54,351 nucleotides of DNA from UBA5448 sp045536965. GTDB taxonomy: Bacteria; Bacillota; Clostridia; Oscillospirales; SIG627. Both the position numbers and the translations under genes were made by a program. Below the pieces are notes generated by a model. That model worked only from the letters and a program-made list of their open reading frames with translations. It was not told where the DNA came from and searched no databases. The stretch is from NCBI GenBank assembly GCA_045536965.1, contig JAZSON010000011.1, positions 1 through 54,351 on the forward strand, written 5' to 3'. The number at the start of each line of letters is the position of its first letter. Positions within the stretch are counted from its first letter, which is position 1. Positions 23,898 through 32,099 of this stretch are shown here, piece after piece.

Positions 23898-25664
23898 TTA
23901 TTCCATGAGAGCAGATACGGCGGCTTTGTATGCGTTTTTACGCAGCAGAGCCGCTTCTTTGTTTTTGCATGGAATGGCGTAGTAGAATTTAATGAGCGGC
24001 TCGGTGCCGGAGGGTCTGACGGTTACGCGGGAGCCGTCTGCCATGCCGAATGCGATGACACGGTCGGATGCCATGGCAATGGGTGTGGTTTTTCCCGTGG
24101 CAAGATCGGTGATTTGGCTGTTCAGATAATCGTATATGGTTTCTACTGCAACACCTGCGAGCGAGCGGGGAGGGGCCGAGAAAAAGTCGGTCATAATGGC
24201 GGCGGCTTTCGCCATGGGATCTGCGGCTTGGATGGTGATGGCGTCCTGGAAGTTGCCCATGTAGCCGTAGGTGGCGTTGAGAGAATCGACGGCATCGGCG
24301 CAGGTCATGCCTCGGGCGGCATAAAAAGCGGCCATTTCGGCAAGCAGGAGAGAAGCCGCAACGCCGTCCTTGTCTCGGCAATAGCTGCCGGGGAGATAAC
24401 CGTGGCTCTCTTCGTAACCGAGAATGCAAGTTTCATTGCCCAGATCTTCCTTCTCGCGGATCTTTTCGCCGATGTATTTAAAGCCCGTATAGACATGATA
24501 AAGTGGAATGTTGTAATGTTTGCAAATGCGATCGGCCAACGGAGAGGTGACAACGGAGTTGATGACGAAGGGGTTTTCGGGGAGTGTGTTGGTGAGTTTT
24601 CTTCCTTTTATAATATAGTCAAGCAACAGCAGGCCGATTTGATCGCCGTCGAGGGTTTCGTATTCGCCTTTGGCATTGCGCACTGCAAGACCGACGCGGT
24701 CGGCATCGGGGTCGGTGGCAATGATCAAGGATGCGCCAACCTCTTTGGCAAGTTCAATGCCGGGATTGAACACCTCGGGGTATTGCGGGTTGGGTTTGGG
24801 TGCTGTTGGAAAGGTGCCGTCAGGGGTTGCTTGCGAGGGGATGGGGGTGACGTTGGTAAAGCCTGCGCGGCGGAGTATCTCGGGAACCAGGCGATAACCT
24901 GCTCCGTGGAGAGGGCTATATAATATAGGAAGAGATTTGACATCTTCAGGCAGGTCGGGTGAAACACGCAGATCAAGCAATGCATCTAAATAATATTCGT
25001 CGGCTTCTTTGCCGAGGAGGGTGATCTTTGTTTTGGCGGCATCGTCTAATTTGGCAGCGGCATCAAGACCCGCAAAAAAGTCGAGTTCCATCATGCGGGC
25101 GGAAATGGTGGATGCTTGTTCGGGGGGGAGCTGTGCGCCGTCCTCCCAGTAGACTTTGTAGCCGTTGTCTTTTTTTGGATTGTGGCTGGCGGTAACATTG
25201 ATACCGGCCTGGCACCCAAGTCGGCGGAGCGTGAAGGAAAGCTCGGGTGTGGGGCGCAGTTCATCGAAAAGATAGACGCGAATGCCCATAACAGCTAAAA
25301 CCTCGGCGCACAGACGGGCAAATTCCGCCGAGTGGAGTCGGCTGTCATGCGCGACGATGACGCCGCGGTCGGCGCCGTTTGCATCCAAAACGGTTTGAGC
25401 CAATGCCAATGTGGCCAATGAAACGGTGGCGCGGTTCATAGCAGAACAGCCGGGAACCATTTCTCCCCGCAGTCCTGCGGTGCCAAAGGGGAGGAGGGTG
25501 GCAAAACGTTGGATAAAATAGTCCTCTTTCTGTTGCAAGGCTGCAACCGCCTCTTCTTCTTCGGGGGTGAGAGGGAAACGGGAACACCAGAGGGCGAGAT
25601 TGGCTTTAGCGGCACACAACGCCTCTTCGTGAGGCGGTAAATTGCTTTTATAAAATAATTTCAT
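23898..25664 (-). CDS. Phospho-sugar mutase (phosphoglucomutase/phosphomannomutase family)
   Basis: 588 residues, the length of the PgcA-type alpha-phosphoglucomutases of Firmicutes. It interconverts hexose 1- and 6-phosphates. The phosphoserine loop VTASHNPKKDNGYKVYW, metal loop ATDPDADRVGLAV, sugar loop LGYEESHGYLPG and phosphate loop VRPSGTEPLIKFY are all intact. ATG 25664 follows GGAGTG; the frame opens 29 codons earlier, across the promoter, and that is rejected. Monocistronic, with a near-consensus promoter and an inverted repeat in the 5' UTR. Confidence 0.93.
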   Translation of the reverse strand: MKLFYKSNLPPHEEALCAAKANLALWCSRFPLTPEEEEAVAALQQKEDYFIQRFATLLPFGTAGLRGEMVPGCSAMNRATVSLATLALAQTVLDANGADRGVIVAHDSRLHSAEFARLCAEVLAVMGIRVYLFDELRPTPELSFTLRRLGCQAGINVTASHNPKKDNGYKVYWEDGAQLPPEQASTISARMMELDFFAGLDAAAKLDDAAKTKITLLGKEADEYYLDALLDLRVSPDLPEDVKSLPILYSPLHGAGYRLVPEILRRAGFTNVTPIPSQATPDGTFPTAPKPNPQYPEVFNPGIELAKEVGASLIIATDPDADRVGLAVRNAKGEYETLDGDQIGLLLLDYIIKGRKLTNTLPENPFVINSVVTSPLADRICKHYNIPLYHVYTGFKYIGEKIREKEDLGNETCILGYEESHGYLPGSYCRDKDGVAASLLLAEMAAFYAARGMTCADAVDSLNATYGYMGNFQDAITIQAADPMAKAAAIMTDFFSAPPRSLAGVAVETIYDYLNSQITDLATGKTTPIAMASDRVIAFGMADGSRVTVRPSGTEPLIKFYYAIPCKNKEAALLRKNAYKAAVSALME

Positions 25665-25681
25665 CAAAATGTTCACTCCTT

Positions 25682-25709
25682 TGTGGATATACTGTATATA
25701 CTGTCCACA
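25682..25709 (-). promoter_or_regulatory. Inverted repeat between promoter and start of the mutase gene
   Basis: TGTGGA - 16 nt - TCCACA, with the middle holding two direct copies of TATACTG. It could be an mRNA hairpin or a repressor operator just downstream of +1. It matches no operator I can name. Confidence 0.4.
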
Positions 25710-25722
25710 TTTGTTCCTAATT

Positions 25723-25751
25723 ATTATAATATACCAAGTATAGGTTGTCAA
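25723..25751 (-). promoter_or_regulatory. Near-consensus promoter of the mutase gene
   Basis: Minus strand: TTGACA (25751-25746), 17-nt spacer, TATAAT (25728-25723), both boxes perfect. Confidence 0.88.
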
Positions 25752-25807
25752 GACGGAGAAGGGGTTTGTTTAAATTGTAAACAATTTGTAAACTCTAAAA
25801 ATGTGGG

Positions 25808-25837
25808 TTGCATTTGCATATATGGTTGTGCTATACT
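25808..25837 (+). promoter_or_regulatory. Promoter of the S10 operon
   Basis: TTGCAT (25808-25813), 18-nt spacer, TATACT (25832-25837); expected +1 near 25844. It is the only good promoter seen upstream of rpsJ. Confidence 0.7.
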
Positions 25838-25843
25838 ACTCAA

Positions 25844-26155
25844 GCTTGATATGCGAAGAAGCGGAAGGTTGCTGCGAAAGCAGGTAATTTCCGTGGAGTA
25901 TGTCCGAAAACCGGGCGATGGCAAAAACTGAGCATCCGCAAGTCGATTACCCGATGCAAAATAAACGAAGGCGGTATTTCCGTCGGAGTTTCATTTTGCT
26001 GACGACGTGCGAAACTGCGGCTTTTCCCGGATTTTGAGTTTCTTCTCGAATCCGGTTTTTCCTTGGGTGCAGATGAAACACCCGGGGGCGTGTTCAGATT
26101 TTTTCTGTCCCCCTACAAACTGCCGGAAGGCAAATTTTGAAGGAGGAAACCACTC
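25844..26155 (+). promoter_or_regulatory. Long structured leader of the S10 operon with an attenuator hairpin
   Basis: About 310 untranslated nt. Visible elements: a hairpin with GAAA tetraloop (CTGC-GAAA-GCAG near 25873-25884, flanked by GGAA/TTCC), a GCATC/GATGC pairing (about 25932-25957), an AGTTTC/GAAACT pairing (25988-26015), and a strong terminator-like hairpin CCGGATT...AATCCGG at 26027-26055 followed by TTTTT. A GGGGG/CCCCC pairing follows at about 26084-26113. A terminator upstream of rpsJ means the operon is probably attenuated. In E. coli L4 does this at its S10 leader; the structures here are not obviously that leader, so the effector is open. Confidence 0.65.
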
Positions 26156-26467
26156 ATGGAACAAACCAAAATGCGCATCAGACTGAAGGCCTACGATCAC
26201 ACCCTCATCGATCAAGCTGCGAAGAAGGTTGTTGAAACCGCAAAACGCAACGGTGCAAAGGTGTCCGGCCCCATCCCGCTGCCCACAGACAAGGAAATCG
26301 TCACGATTCTTCGTGCGGTTCACAAGTACAAGGACAGCCGCGAACAGTTCGAAATGCGTACCCACAAGAGACTCATCGACGTCATCAATCCCTCAGATGC
26401 CGCCATCAAAGCTCTGATGTCTCTGGAGTTCCCTGCCGGTGTTGAAAGCGAACTGAAAGCGCTCTAA
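26156..26467 (+). CDS. rpsJ: 30S ribosomal protein S10 (uS10)
   Basis: 103 residues, full length. A 30S head protein and, with NusB, a transcription antitermination factor. MRIRLKAYDHTLID at the start and KRLIDVINPSDAAI near residue 70-85 are family hallmarks. AAGGAGG precedes the ATG. First gene of the superoperon; a 74-nt gap to rplC contains a GAAA-capped hairpin. Confidence 0.98.
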   Translation: MEQTKMRIRLKAYDHTLIDQAAKKVVETAKRNGAKVSGPIPLPTDKEIVTILRAVHKYKDSREQFEMRTHKRLIDVINPSDAAIKALMSLEFPAGVESELKAL

Positions 26468-26503
26468 GCACTGCCGCCTGCGATGCGGGCACACAATAGT
26501 CAT

Positions 26504-26521
26504 GTTGGGCGAAAGCTCAAC
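26504..26521 (+). other. GNRA-capped hairpin in the rpsJ-rplC gap
   Basis: Stem GTTGGGC / GCTCAAC (one G-U) closed by GAAA, just before the rplC ribosome site; no T-run. Possibly an mRNA processing or protein-binding element. Confidence 0.45.
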
Positions 26522-26541
26522 CAATAACTTAGGAGGAAGAC

Positions 26542-27174
26542 ATGAAGAAAGGTATTATCGGCAAAAAACTCGGTATGACCCAAGTGTTCACCGAGAGCGG
26601 CGATGTCATTCCCGTCACCGTGATTGAAGCTGGCCCCTGTGTGGTCACGCAGAAGAAAACGATGGACAAGGATGGCTACGAAGCAATCCAGCTTGGTTTC
26701 AGAGATATTCCTGAAAGAAAGCTGAACAAGCCCATGAAAGGGCAGTTTGACAAGGAACATATCGTTCCCAAGAAACATTTGAAAGAATTTCGCCTGGACG
26801 ACACGGCTGCTTACGCAGTTGGTGACACGGTTGGCGCAGACGTATTTGCAGCCGGCGAGCGCATCGATGTCAGCGGTTTGACCAAAGGTCACGGTTATTC
26901 CGGCGTTGTGAAAAGATGGGGTTGCCACAAGTTGAGAATGACCCACGGTGTCGGACCTGTGCACAGACAGGCCGGTTCTATGGGTGCAAACTCCAGCCCT
27001 TCCCGCATCTTTAAGAACAAGAAAATGGCCGGCCAGTACGGTCACGAAATGGTTACCGTTTTGAATCTTGATGTCGTTAAAGTTGACGCAGAAAAGAACC
27101 TGATTGCCGTAAAGGGCGCTGTTCCCGGTCCCCGCGGCGGTATCCTCTTCCTGCGTGATACCGCAAAGGCATAA
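26542..27174 (+). CDS. rplC: 50S ribosomal protein L3 (uL3)
   Basis: 210 residues. Early-assembly 23S rRNA binder near the peptidyl-transferase centre. GLTKGHGYSGVVKRWG (about 115-130) and GSMGANSSPSRIFKNKKMAG (about 150-170) mark the family. The glutamine methylated in E. coli L3 is replaced by Ala in GAN, as is usual in Firmicutes. AGGAGG ribosome site; 19 nt to rplD. Confidence 0.98.
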   Translation: MKKGIIGKKLGMTQVFTESGDVIPVTVIEAGPCVVTQKKTMDKDGYEAIQLGFRDIPERKLNKPMKGQFDKEHIVPKKHLKEFRLDDTAAYAVGDTVGADVFAAGERIDVSGLTKGHGYSGVVKRWGCHKLRMTHGVGPVHRQAGSMGANSSPSRIFKNKKMAGQYGHEMVTVLNLDVVKVDAEKNLIAVKGAVPGPRGGILFLRDTAKA

Positions 27175-27193
27175 GGAAGGGAGGAACTGAACA

Positions 27194-27820
27194 ATGGCAG
27201 TTGTAAAAGTATTTGATATGACAGGTGCCGTGACCGGCGAAGTTACTTTGTCGGACGCTTTATTTGGTGCCGAAGTCAATGCAACCGCGCTTCATACGGT
27301 TGTGAAAGCCTACCTGGCTAACCAGAGACAGGGTACGCAGTCCACTTTGACCCGTGCAGAAGTTTCCGGCGGCGGCAAAAAGCCCTGGAGACAAAAAGGC
27401 ACCGGCAGAGCAAGACAGGGTTCCACCCGTGCTCCCCAGTGGACACACGGCGGTATCGCCCTCGGTCCCAAACCCAGATGCTACCGCATCACGGTGAACA
27501 AGAAAGTTAAGAGAATCGCGCTGATCAGCGCATTGTCCTCCAAGGCCATTGATAACGCCGTCATCATTGTCGACGGAATCAAAGCCACTGAGTACAAGAC
27601 AAAAGCCATGGTCAACATGCTCAACGCCGTTGGCGTCGAGAAGAAAGCTCTAGTTGTGCTTCCCGAAGTGGATGCCATGACCATCAAGTCTTTCGCCAAC
27701 ATTCCGGGCGTGCTGACAACCCAGGCGAACCTGCTCAACGTTTATGACATCCTCAACCACGGAAGCTTGGTCATTGACAAGAGCGCCCTCGCCATTATGG
27801 AGGAGGTATACAGCAAATGA
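27194..27820 (+). CDS. rplD: 50S ribosomal protein L4 (uL4)
   Basis: 208 residues. Its extended loop lines the exit tunnel. GGGKKPWRQKGTGRARQGS (about 60-80) is the diagnostic loop, followed by WTHGGIALGPKPRCY. In enterobacteria L4 represses this operon through its leader; whether that holds here is unknown. Its TGA overlaps the rplW start. Confidence 0.98.
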   Translation: MAVVKVFDMTGAVTGEVTLSDALFGAEVNATALHTVVKAYLANQRQGTQSTLTRAEVSGGGKKPWRQKGTGRARQGSTRAPQWTHGGIALGPKPRCYRITVNKKVKRIALISALSSKAIDNAVIIVDGIKATEYKTKAMVNMLNAVGVEKKALVVLPEVDAMTIKSFANIPGVLTTQANLLNVYDILNHGSLVIDKSALAIMEEVYSK

Positions 27821-28110
27821 TGACAGCCTACGACATTATTTTGAAGCCTATCATCACTGAAGCCAGTATGGATATGCTCGCCTCGAAAAAATACGTTTTC
27901 AAGGTTGCTGACACTGCCAACAAGGCAATGGTGAAAAAAGCAGTAGAAGAACTCTTCGGTGTTCAGGTTGCTGCCGTTAACATCATCAACGTAAAGAGCA
28001 AACCCAAGAGAGTCGGTTACCACTTTGGTGCGACCAGCGAATGGAAAAAAGCCATCGTTACTTTGAAGGCTGATTCCAAGACCATCGAGTTCTTTGACGG
28101 TCTGCAGTAA
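27817..28110 (+). CDS. rplW: 50S ribosomal protein L23 (uL23)
   Basis: 97 residues. Sits at the tunnel exit, where trigger factor and SRP dock. DIILKPIITEASMDML and VAAVNIINVKSKPKRVG are typical. It overlaps the rplD stop by 4 nt (ATGA); the doubled ATGATG leaves codon 1 or 2 as the start, and GGAGG sits nine bases before the first. Confidence 0.97.
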   Translation: MMTAYDIILKPIITEASMDMLASKKYVFKVADTANKAMVKKAVEELFGVQVAAVNIINVKSKPKRVGYHFGATSEWKKAIVTLKADSKTIEFFDGLQ

Positions 28111-28130
28111 TTTCGGAAGGAGAGATAATA

Positions 28131-28961
28131 ATGGCCATTAAGGTTTACAAAGCTACGACCCCCGGCAGAAGAAACATGACTGTTGCCTCTTTCGAAGAAA
28201 TTACCAAGAAAACTCCCGAAAAGAGCTTGGTATGTACTCTGAAAAAGAATGCCGGTAGAAACAACACCGGTCGTATCACCGTTCGTCACCATGGCGGCGG
28301 CAACAAAAGAAAATACAGAATCATTGATTTCAAGCGTCAAAACAGCGCACAAGCAACCGTTCTCGCAATTGAGTACGATCCCAACAGAAGCGCATACATC
28401 GCTTTGATTCAATATGAAGGTGGTTCCAAGGCGTACATCATTGCTCCCCTCGGAATCAAAGTCGGAGATGTTATTTTCTCCGGCGCCGATGCCGATATCA
28501 AGCCGGGTAACACCCTCCCGATCGCCAACATTCCCGTCGGTACTTTCATCCACAACATCGAGTTGTATCCGGGTAAAGGTGCTCAGCTGGTTCGCAGCGC
28601 CGGTGCGGCTGCACAGTTGATGGCAAAAGAAAACGGCGTCGCCCAAGTTCGTCTTCCCTCCTCCGAGGTTCGCTACATCCGTTTGGACTGCAAAGCAACC
28701 ATCGGTCAGGTCGGTAATATTGAGTACGAAAACATTAAGATCGGTAAAGCAGGTAAAACCCGTCACATGGGTATTCGTCCTACCGTCCGCGGTTCTGTTA
28801 TGAACCCTGTGGATCACCCGCACGGCGGTGGCGAAGGCCGCTCTCCCATCGGCAGACCCTCTCCTGTTACTCCTTGGGGTAAACCCACCATGGGTTACAA
28901 GACCCGTAACAAGAAGGCTCGTACCAATAACCAGATCGTTAAACGTAGAAACGATAAGTAA
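28131..28961 (+). CDS. rplB: 50S ribosomal protein L2 (uL2)
   Basis: 276 residues. Bridges the subunits and is needed for peptidyl transfer. NPVDHPHGGGEGRSPIG near residue 225-240 holds the functionally critical histidine; GRNNTGRITVRHHGGGNKRKYR (about 43-64, a longer basic rRNA-binding run) is intact. GGAGAG ribosome site, 20 nt after rplW. Confidence 0.98.
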   Translation: MAIKVYKATTPGRRNMTVASFEEITKKTPEKSLVCTLKKNAGRNNTGRITVRHHGGGNKRKYRIIDFKRQNSAQATVLAIEYDPNRSAYIALIQYEGGSKAYIIAPLGIKVGDVIFSGADADIKPGNTLPIANIPVGTFIHNIELYPGKGAQLVRSAGAAAQLMAKENGVAQVRLPSSEVRYIRLDCKATIGQVGNIEYENIKIGKAGKTRHMGIRPTVRGSVMNPVDHPHGGGEGRSPIGRPSPVTPWGKPTMGYKTRNKKARTNNQIVKRRNDK

Positions 28962-28975
28962 GAAGGAGGAGCAAG

Positions 28976-29254
28976 ATGAGCAGAAGCGTAAAGAAAGGCC
29001 CTTTTGTAGAAAAGAAGCTGTATGATCGCATCGAAGCGATGAATAAAGCCAACGAAAAAAGAGTCATTAAAACCTGGTCAAGAGCTTCCACGATTTTCCC
29101 TGAATTTATCGGACACACCGTTGCGGTGTACGATGGCAGAAAGCACGTTCCCGTATATGTGACCGAAGATATGGTCGGACACAAATTCGGCGAATTTGCT
29201 CCTACCAGAACCTTTAGAGGACATTCCGGCTCGAAGACGACCAACTCGAAGTAA
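28976..29254 (+). CDS. rpsS: 30S ribosomal protein S19 (uS19)
   Basis: 92 residues. 30S head protein next to S13. SRSVKKGPFVEKKL at the start and EDMVGHKFGEFAPTRTFRGH at the end are diagnostic. AAGGAGGAG precedes the ATG; followed by a 48-nt gap containing the hairpin CTTTCGC-ACA-GCGAAAG. Confidence 0.98.
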   Translation: MSRSVKKGPFVEKKLYDRIEAMNKANEKRVIKTWSRASTIFPEFIGHTVAVYDGRKHVPVYVTEDMVGHKFGEFAPTRTFRGHSGSKTTNSK

Positions 29255-29302
29255 TAGTTTGACGGCTTTCGCACAGCGAAAGTGAAAGGAGGACTTGTCT
29301 GC

Positions 29303-29650
29303 ATGGCAGAAGTTACCGTTGCCAAGGCACATAGAAATGATGTTCGTATTTCGACTCGGAAAGTACAGATTGTTCTGGATCTCATCCGCGGTAAAGAAGC
29401 GAATTTGGCCGTTGGCATTTTAAAGAACACAAGAAAAAGCGCAAGCGAATATGCGATCAAAATTCTCAAAGAAGCAATGGCAAATGCTGAAAACAATTTC
29501 GGCATGGACAAAGAAAAGCTCTATGTGAGCGAATGCTACGCCACGCCGGGCTCGACCATGAAGAGAATGAGACCGAGAGCGCAGGGTAGAGCGTTCCGCA
29601 TTTTAAAGAGAACGTGCCACATTACCATTTGCGTTCAAGAAAAAAAGTAA
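29303..29650 (+). CDS. rplV: 50S ribosomal protein L22 (uL22)
   Basis: 115 residues from ATG 29303, chosen over an ATG seven codons upstream because AAAGGAGG sits correctly only for this one. Its beta hairpin reaches into the exit tunnel: TPGSTMKRMRPRAQGRAFRI is the tip, a site of macrolide-resistance changes in other bacteria; no unusual insertion is seen. 14 nt to rpsC. Confidence 0.97.
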   Translation: MAEVTVAKAHRNDVRISTRKVQIVLDLIRGKEANLAVGILKNTRKSASEYAIKILKEAMANAENNFGMDKEKLYVSECYATPGSTMKRMRPRAQGRAFRILKRTCHITICVQEKK

Positions 29651-29664
29651 GGAGGTAATCGAAA

Positions 29665-30420
29665 ATGGGTCAGAAGGTAAATCCCCACGGTCTCCGTGTG
29701 GGCGTCATCAAAGATTGGGATTCCAGATGGTACGCCAAAGATGAAGATTTCGGCGATGTTTTGGTTTCCGATTATAAACTCAGACAGTATCTGAAGAAGA
29801 AACTCCATGAGGCAGGCGTTCCTAAGATCGAAATCGAAAGAGATGCCTCCTCGCGCGTCAAGGTTTTGATTCACTGCGCCAAACCCGGTAAAATTATCGG
29901 CAAAGGCGGCGCTGACATCGAAAACTTGCGCCTCGATATTGAAAAATTCTTGGGTGGTAACACCGTTGCCGTTAACGTCAACGAAATCAAAACCCCCGAC
30001 CTCAACGCACAGCTGGTTTCCGAGAGCATCTGCTCGCAGCTCGAGAGAAGAATTTCTTTCCGTCGCGCCATTAAGCAGAGCATCGGCAGAACCATGAGGC
30101 TCGGCGCAAGAGGTATCAAAATTGCAGTCAGCGGCCGTCTTGGCGGTGCTGAAATCGCAAGAAGCGAGCATTACCACGAAGGTACCATTCCTCTGCAGAC
30201 CATCCGTGCTGACATTGACTACGGTTTCTGGGAAGCACATACCACATACGGTAAGATTGGCGTAAAGGTTTGGATTTACAAAGGCGAAGTGCTCGGCAAC
30301 GCTGCTCATGCAAGAACCGAAGCACCCCGCAGAGACAGAGATGATCGTCGCGACCGTCGCGACCGCCGTCCCTCCGGCGACCGGAGAGACAGATCCTCTA
30401 GAGAAGGAGGAAACAGATAA
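29665..30420 (+). CDS. rpsC: 30S ribosomal protein S3 (uS3) with Arg/Asp-rich tail
   Basis: 251 residues. Forms the mRNA entry pore. KH domain loop KPGKIIGKGGADIE (about 72-85) and GIKIAVSGRLGGAEIARSE (about 150-168) are intact. The last 35 or so residues form a low-complexity tail of repeated RDRR and DRRDRR units, about 30 residues longer than the roughly 218-residue core. The TAA shares its last A with the ATG of rplP (TAATG). Confidence 0.97.
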   Translation: MGQKVNPHGLRVGVIKDWDSRWYAKDEDFGDVLVSDYKLRQYLKKKLHEAGVPKIEIERDASSRVKVLIHCAKPGKIIGKGGADIENLRLDIEKFLGGNTVAVNVNEIKTPDLNAQLVSESICSQLERRISFRRAIKQSIGRTMRLGARGIKIAVSGRLGGAEIARSEHYHEGTIPLQTIRADIDYGFWEAHTTYGKIGVKVWIYKGEVLGNAAHARTEAPRRDRDDRRDRRDRRPSGDRRDRSSREGGNR

Positions 30421-30830
30421 TGTTAATGCCCAAGAGAGTTAAATACAGGAGAGTGCATCGCGGTAGATTGACCGGCCGTGCCAACCGTGGAAACACGCTT
30501 GCTTACGGTGATTTCGGTCTTGTAGCCGATCAGCCCGCCTGGATTACCAGCAATCAAATTGAAGCCGCTCGTATTGCTATGACCCGTTATATCAAACGTG
30601 GCGGTAACGTTTGGATCAAAATTTTCCCCGATAAGCCCATCACAGAAAAACCTGCTGAAACCCGTATGGGTTCCGGTAAAGGTTCTCCTGAGTACTGGGT
30701 AGCAGTTGTGAAACCCGGTAAGGTGCTGTTCGAAATGGGCGGCGTTTCCGAGGAGGTTGCAAAAGAAGCTATGCGTCTTGCATCCCACAAACTGCCTATC
30801 AAGTGCAAGTTTATTAAAAAAGAAGCATAA
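30420..30830 (+). CDS. rplP: 50S ribosomal protein L16 (uL16)
   Basis: 136 residues beginning MLMPKRVKYRR. Late-assembly protein near the A-site tRNA elbow. FPDKPITEKPAETRMGSGKG (about 63-82) is the conserved loop that carries a hydroxylated arginine in E. coli. AGAAGGAGG lies inside the end of rpsC, and start and stop overlap by one base, so translation is coupled. Confidence 0.97.
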   Translation: MLMPKRVKYRRVHRGRLTGRANRGNTLAYGDFGLVADQPAWITSNQIEAARIAMTRYIKRGGNVWIKIFPDKPITEKPAETRMGSGKGSPEYWVAVVKPGKVLFEMGGVSEEVAKEAMRLASHKLPIKCKFIKKEA

Positions 30831-30842
30831 GGAGGTAGCGGA

Positions 30843-31058
30843 ATGAAGATCACTGAAATCAGAGAAAAGAACGCGGCAGAGCTGGAAACAGAACTCCGTG
30901 AATTGAAAAGCGAATTGTTCCGTCTGCGCTTTCAACATGCTATCAATCAGCTTGACAATCCTCAAAAGATCGTCGAAACTCGCAAAGACATTGCTCGTGT
31001 GATGACCGTGCTGCGTGAAAAAGAAATCGCTGCCGCTCGTCAGAGCAACGCGCAGTAA
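30843..31058 (+). CDS. rpmC: 50S ribosomal protein L29 (uL29)
   Basis: 71 residues, two-helix protein at the tunnel exit. ELRELKSELFRLRFQHAINQ and NPQKIVETRKDIARV are typical. AAGGAGG ribosome site, 12 nt after rplP. Confidence 0.97.
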   Translation: MKITEIREKNAAELETELRELKSELFRLRFQHAINQLDNPQKIVETRKDIARVMTVLREKEIAAARQSNAQ

Positions 31059-31076
31059 TCGGAAAGGAGTATGGAC

Positions 31077-31337
31077 ATGAACGAAGAAAGAACACTCAGA
31101 AAGACCCGTACCGGTAAAGTGGTCAGCGATAAAATGGACAAGACCATCGTGGTTGCGGTTGAAGACAATGTAAGACATGCTCTCTACGGTAAGACGGTTA
31201 AGCAAACTGTAAAGTTTAAAGCGCACGACGAGGAAAATACCGCGCACACCGGCGACACGGTACTCATTATGGAAACCAGACCTCTTTCCAAAGAGAAAAA
31301 CTGGCGGCTGGTAAATATCATCGAGAAGGCGAAATAA
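31077..31337 (+). CDS. rpsQ: 30S ribosomal protein S17 (uS17)
   Basis: 86 residues from ATG 31077; ATG 31071 lies almost on top of the AAAGGAG site and is less likely. 16S rRNA-binding OB fold with TRTGKVVSDKMDKTIVVAVE and MIMETRPLSKEKNWRLVNI-like ending. 18 nt after rpmC. Confidence 0.97.
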   Translation: MNEERTLRKTRTGKVVSDKMDKTIVVAVEDNVRHALYGKTVKQTVKFKAHDEENTAHTGDTVLIMETRPLSKEKNWRLVNIIEKAK

Positions 31338-31367
31338 CGGCTTTTCGTTAAAAGGAGGACACATAAC

Positions 31368-31736
31368 GTGATACAGCAACAGAGCTTTATGAAGGTTGCC
31401 GATAACACCGGCGCCAAAGAATTGATGTGCATCCGCGTGCTGGGTGGAACCGGCCGCCGTTATGCGAACATCGGTGATGTTGTGGTTGCGACCGTCAAAA
31501 AGGCAACGCCCGGTGGAATGGTCAAAAAGGGCGAAGTCGTTAAAGCCGTCATTGTCAGAACCAGAAAGGGCATGCGCCGTAACGATGGATCTTACATTCG
31601 CTTTGACGAGAATGCAGCCGTCATCATTAAAGAAGATAAAAACCCCAGGGGCACCCGTATTTTTGGGCCTGTCGCCAGGGAACTCCGTGACAAGGATTAT
31701 CTGAAGATACTTTCCTTGGCACCCGAAGTACTTTAA
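31368..31736 (+). CDS. rplN: 50S ribosomal protein L14 (uL14), GTG start
   Basis: 122 residues. The start is GTG at 31368 with AAAGGAGG 9 nt upstream; no ATG fits (the translated protein begins MIQQQSFMKVADNTGAK). RTRKGMRRNDGSYIRFDENA (about 65-85) marks the family. It lies at the subunit interface where RsfS acts. Confidence 0.97.
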   Translation: MIQQQSFMKVADNTGAKELMCIRVLGGTGRRYANIGDVVVATVKKATPGGMVKKGEVVKAVIVRTRKGMRRNDGSYIRFDENAAVIIKEDKNPRGTRIFGPVARELRDKDYLKILSLAPEVL

Positions 31737-31752
31737 GCGGAGGTGAAACAAA

Positions 31753-32079
31753 ATGACAAAGGTACATGTTAAGACGGGCGATACCGTCATCGTGAATTCC
31801 GGTAAGGATGCCAACGGCAAAGAGCCGAAGATCGGCAAAGTCATTCAGGTTTCTCCGTCCGAGGGCAAAGTTTTGGTTGAAGGCGTACACATGATTTCCA
31901 AACATGTGAAACCCCGCAAACAGGGCGAAGCCGGCGGCATCGTTAACACCGAAGGTGCTATCTATGCTTGCAAGGTTAACCTCTATTGCCCAAAATGCAA
32001 AAAGGGCGTGCGTGTAAAGCACACCGTAGTAGACGGCGAAAAAGTCCGTGTATGCGCCAAATGCGGCGAACAATTCTAA
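31753..32079 (+). CDS. rplX: 50S ribosomal protein L24 (uL24), zinc-ribbon form
   Basis: 108 residues. Assembly initiator at the tunnel exit. KOW motif GDTVIVNSGKDANGK near the start, EGVHMISKHVKPRKQGEAGG in the middle, and a C-terminal CxxC...CxxC ribbon (CPKCKKGVRV...CAKCGEQF) that should bind zinc. GGAGG ribosome site. Confidence 0.97.
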   Translation: MTKVHVKTGDTVIVNSGKDANGKEPKIGKVIQVSPSEGKVLVEGVHMISKHVKPRKQGEAGGIVNTEGAIYACKVNLYCPKCKKGVRVKHTVVDGEKVRVCAKCGEQF

Positions 32080-32099
32080 GGAAAGAGGAGGAGTAAACG

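Noticed and set aside
26504..26521. Hairpin before rplC as a terminator.
   Set aside because: A GAAA-capped stem without any T-run cannot terminate transcription by itself.
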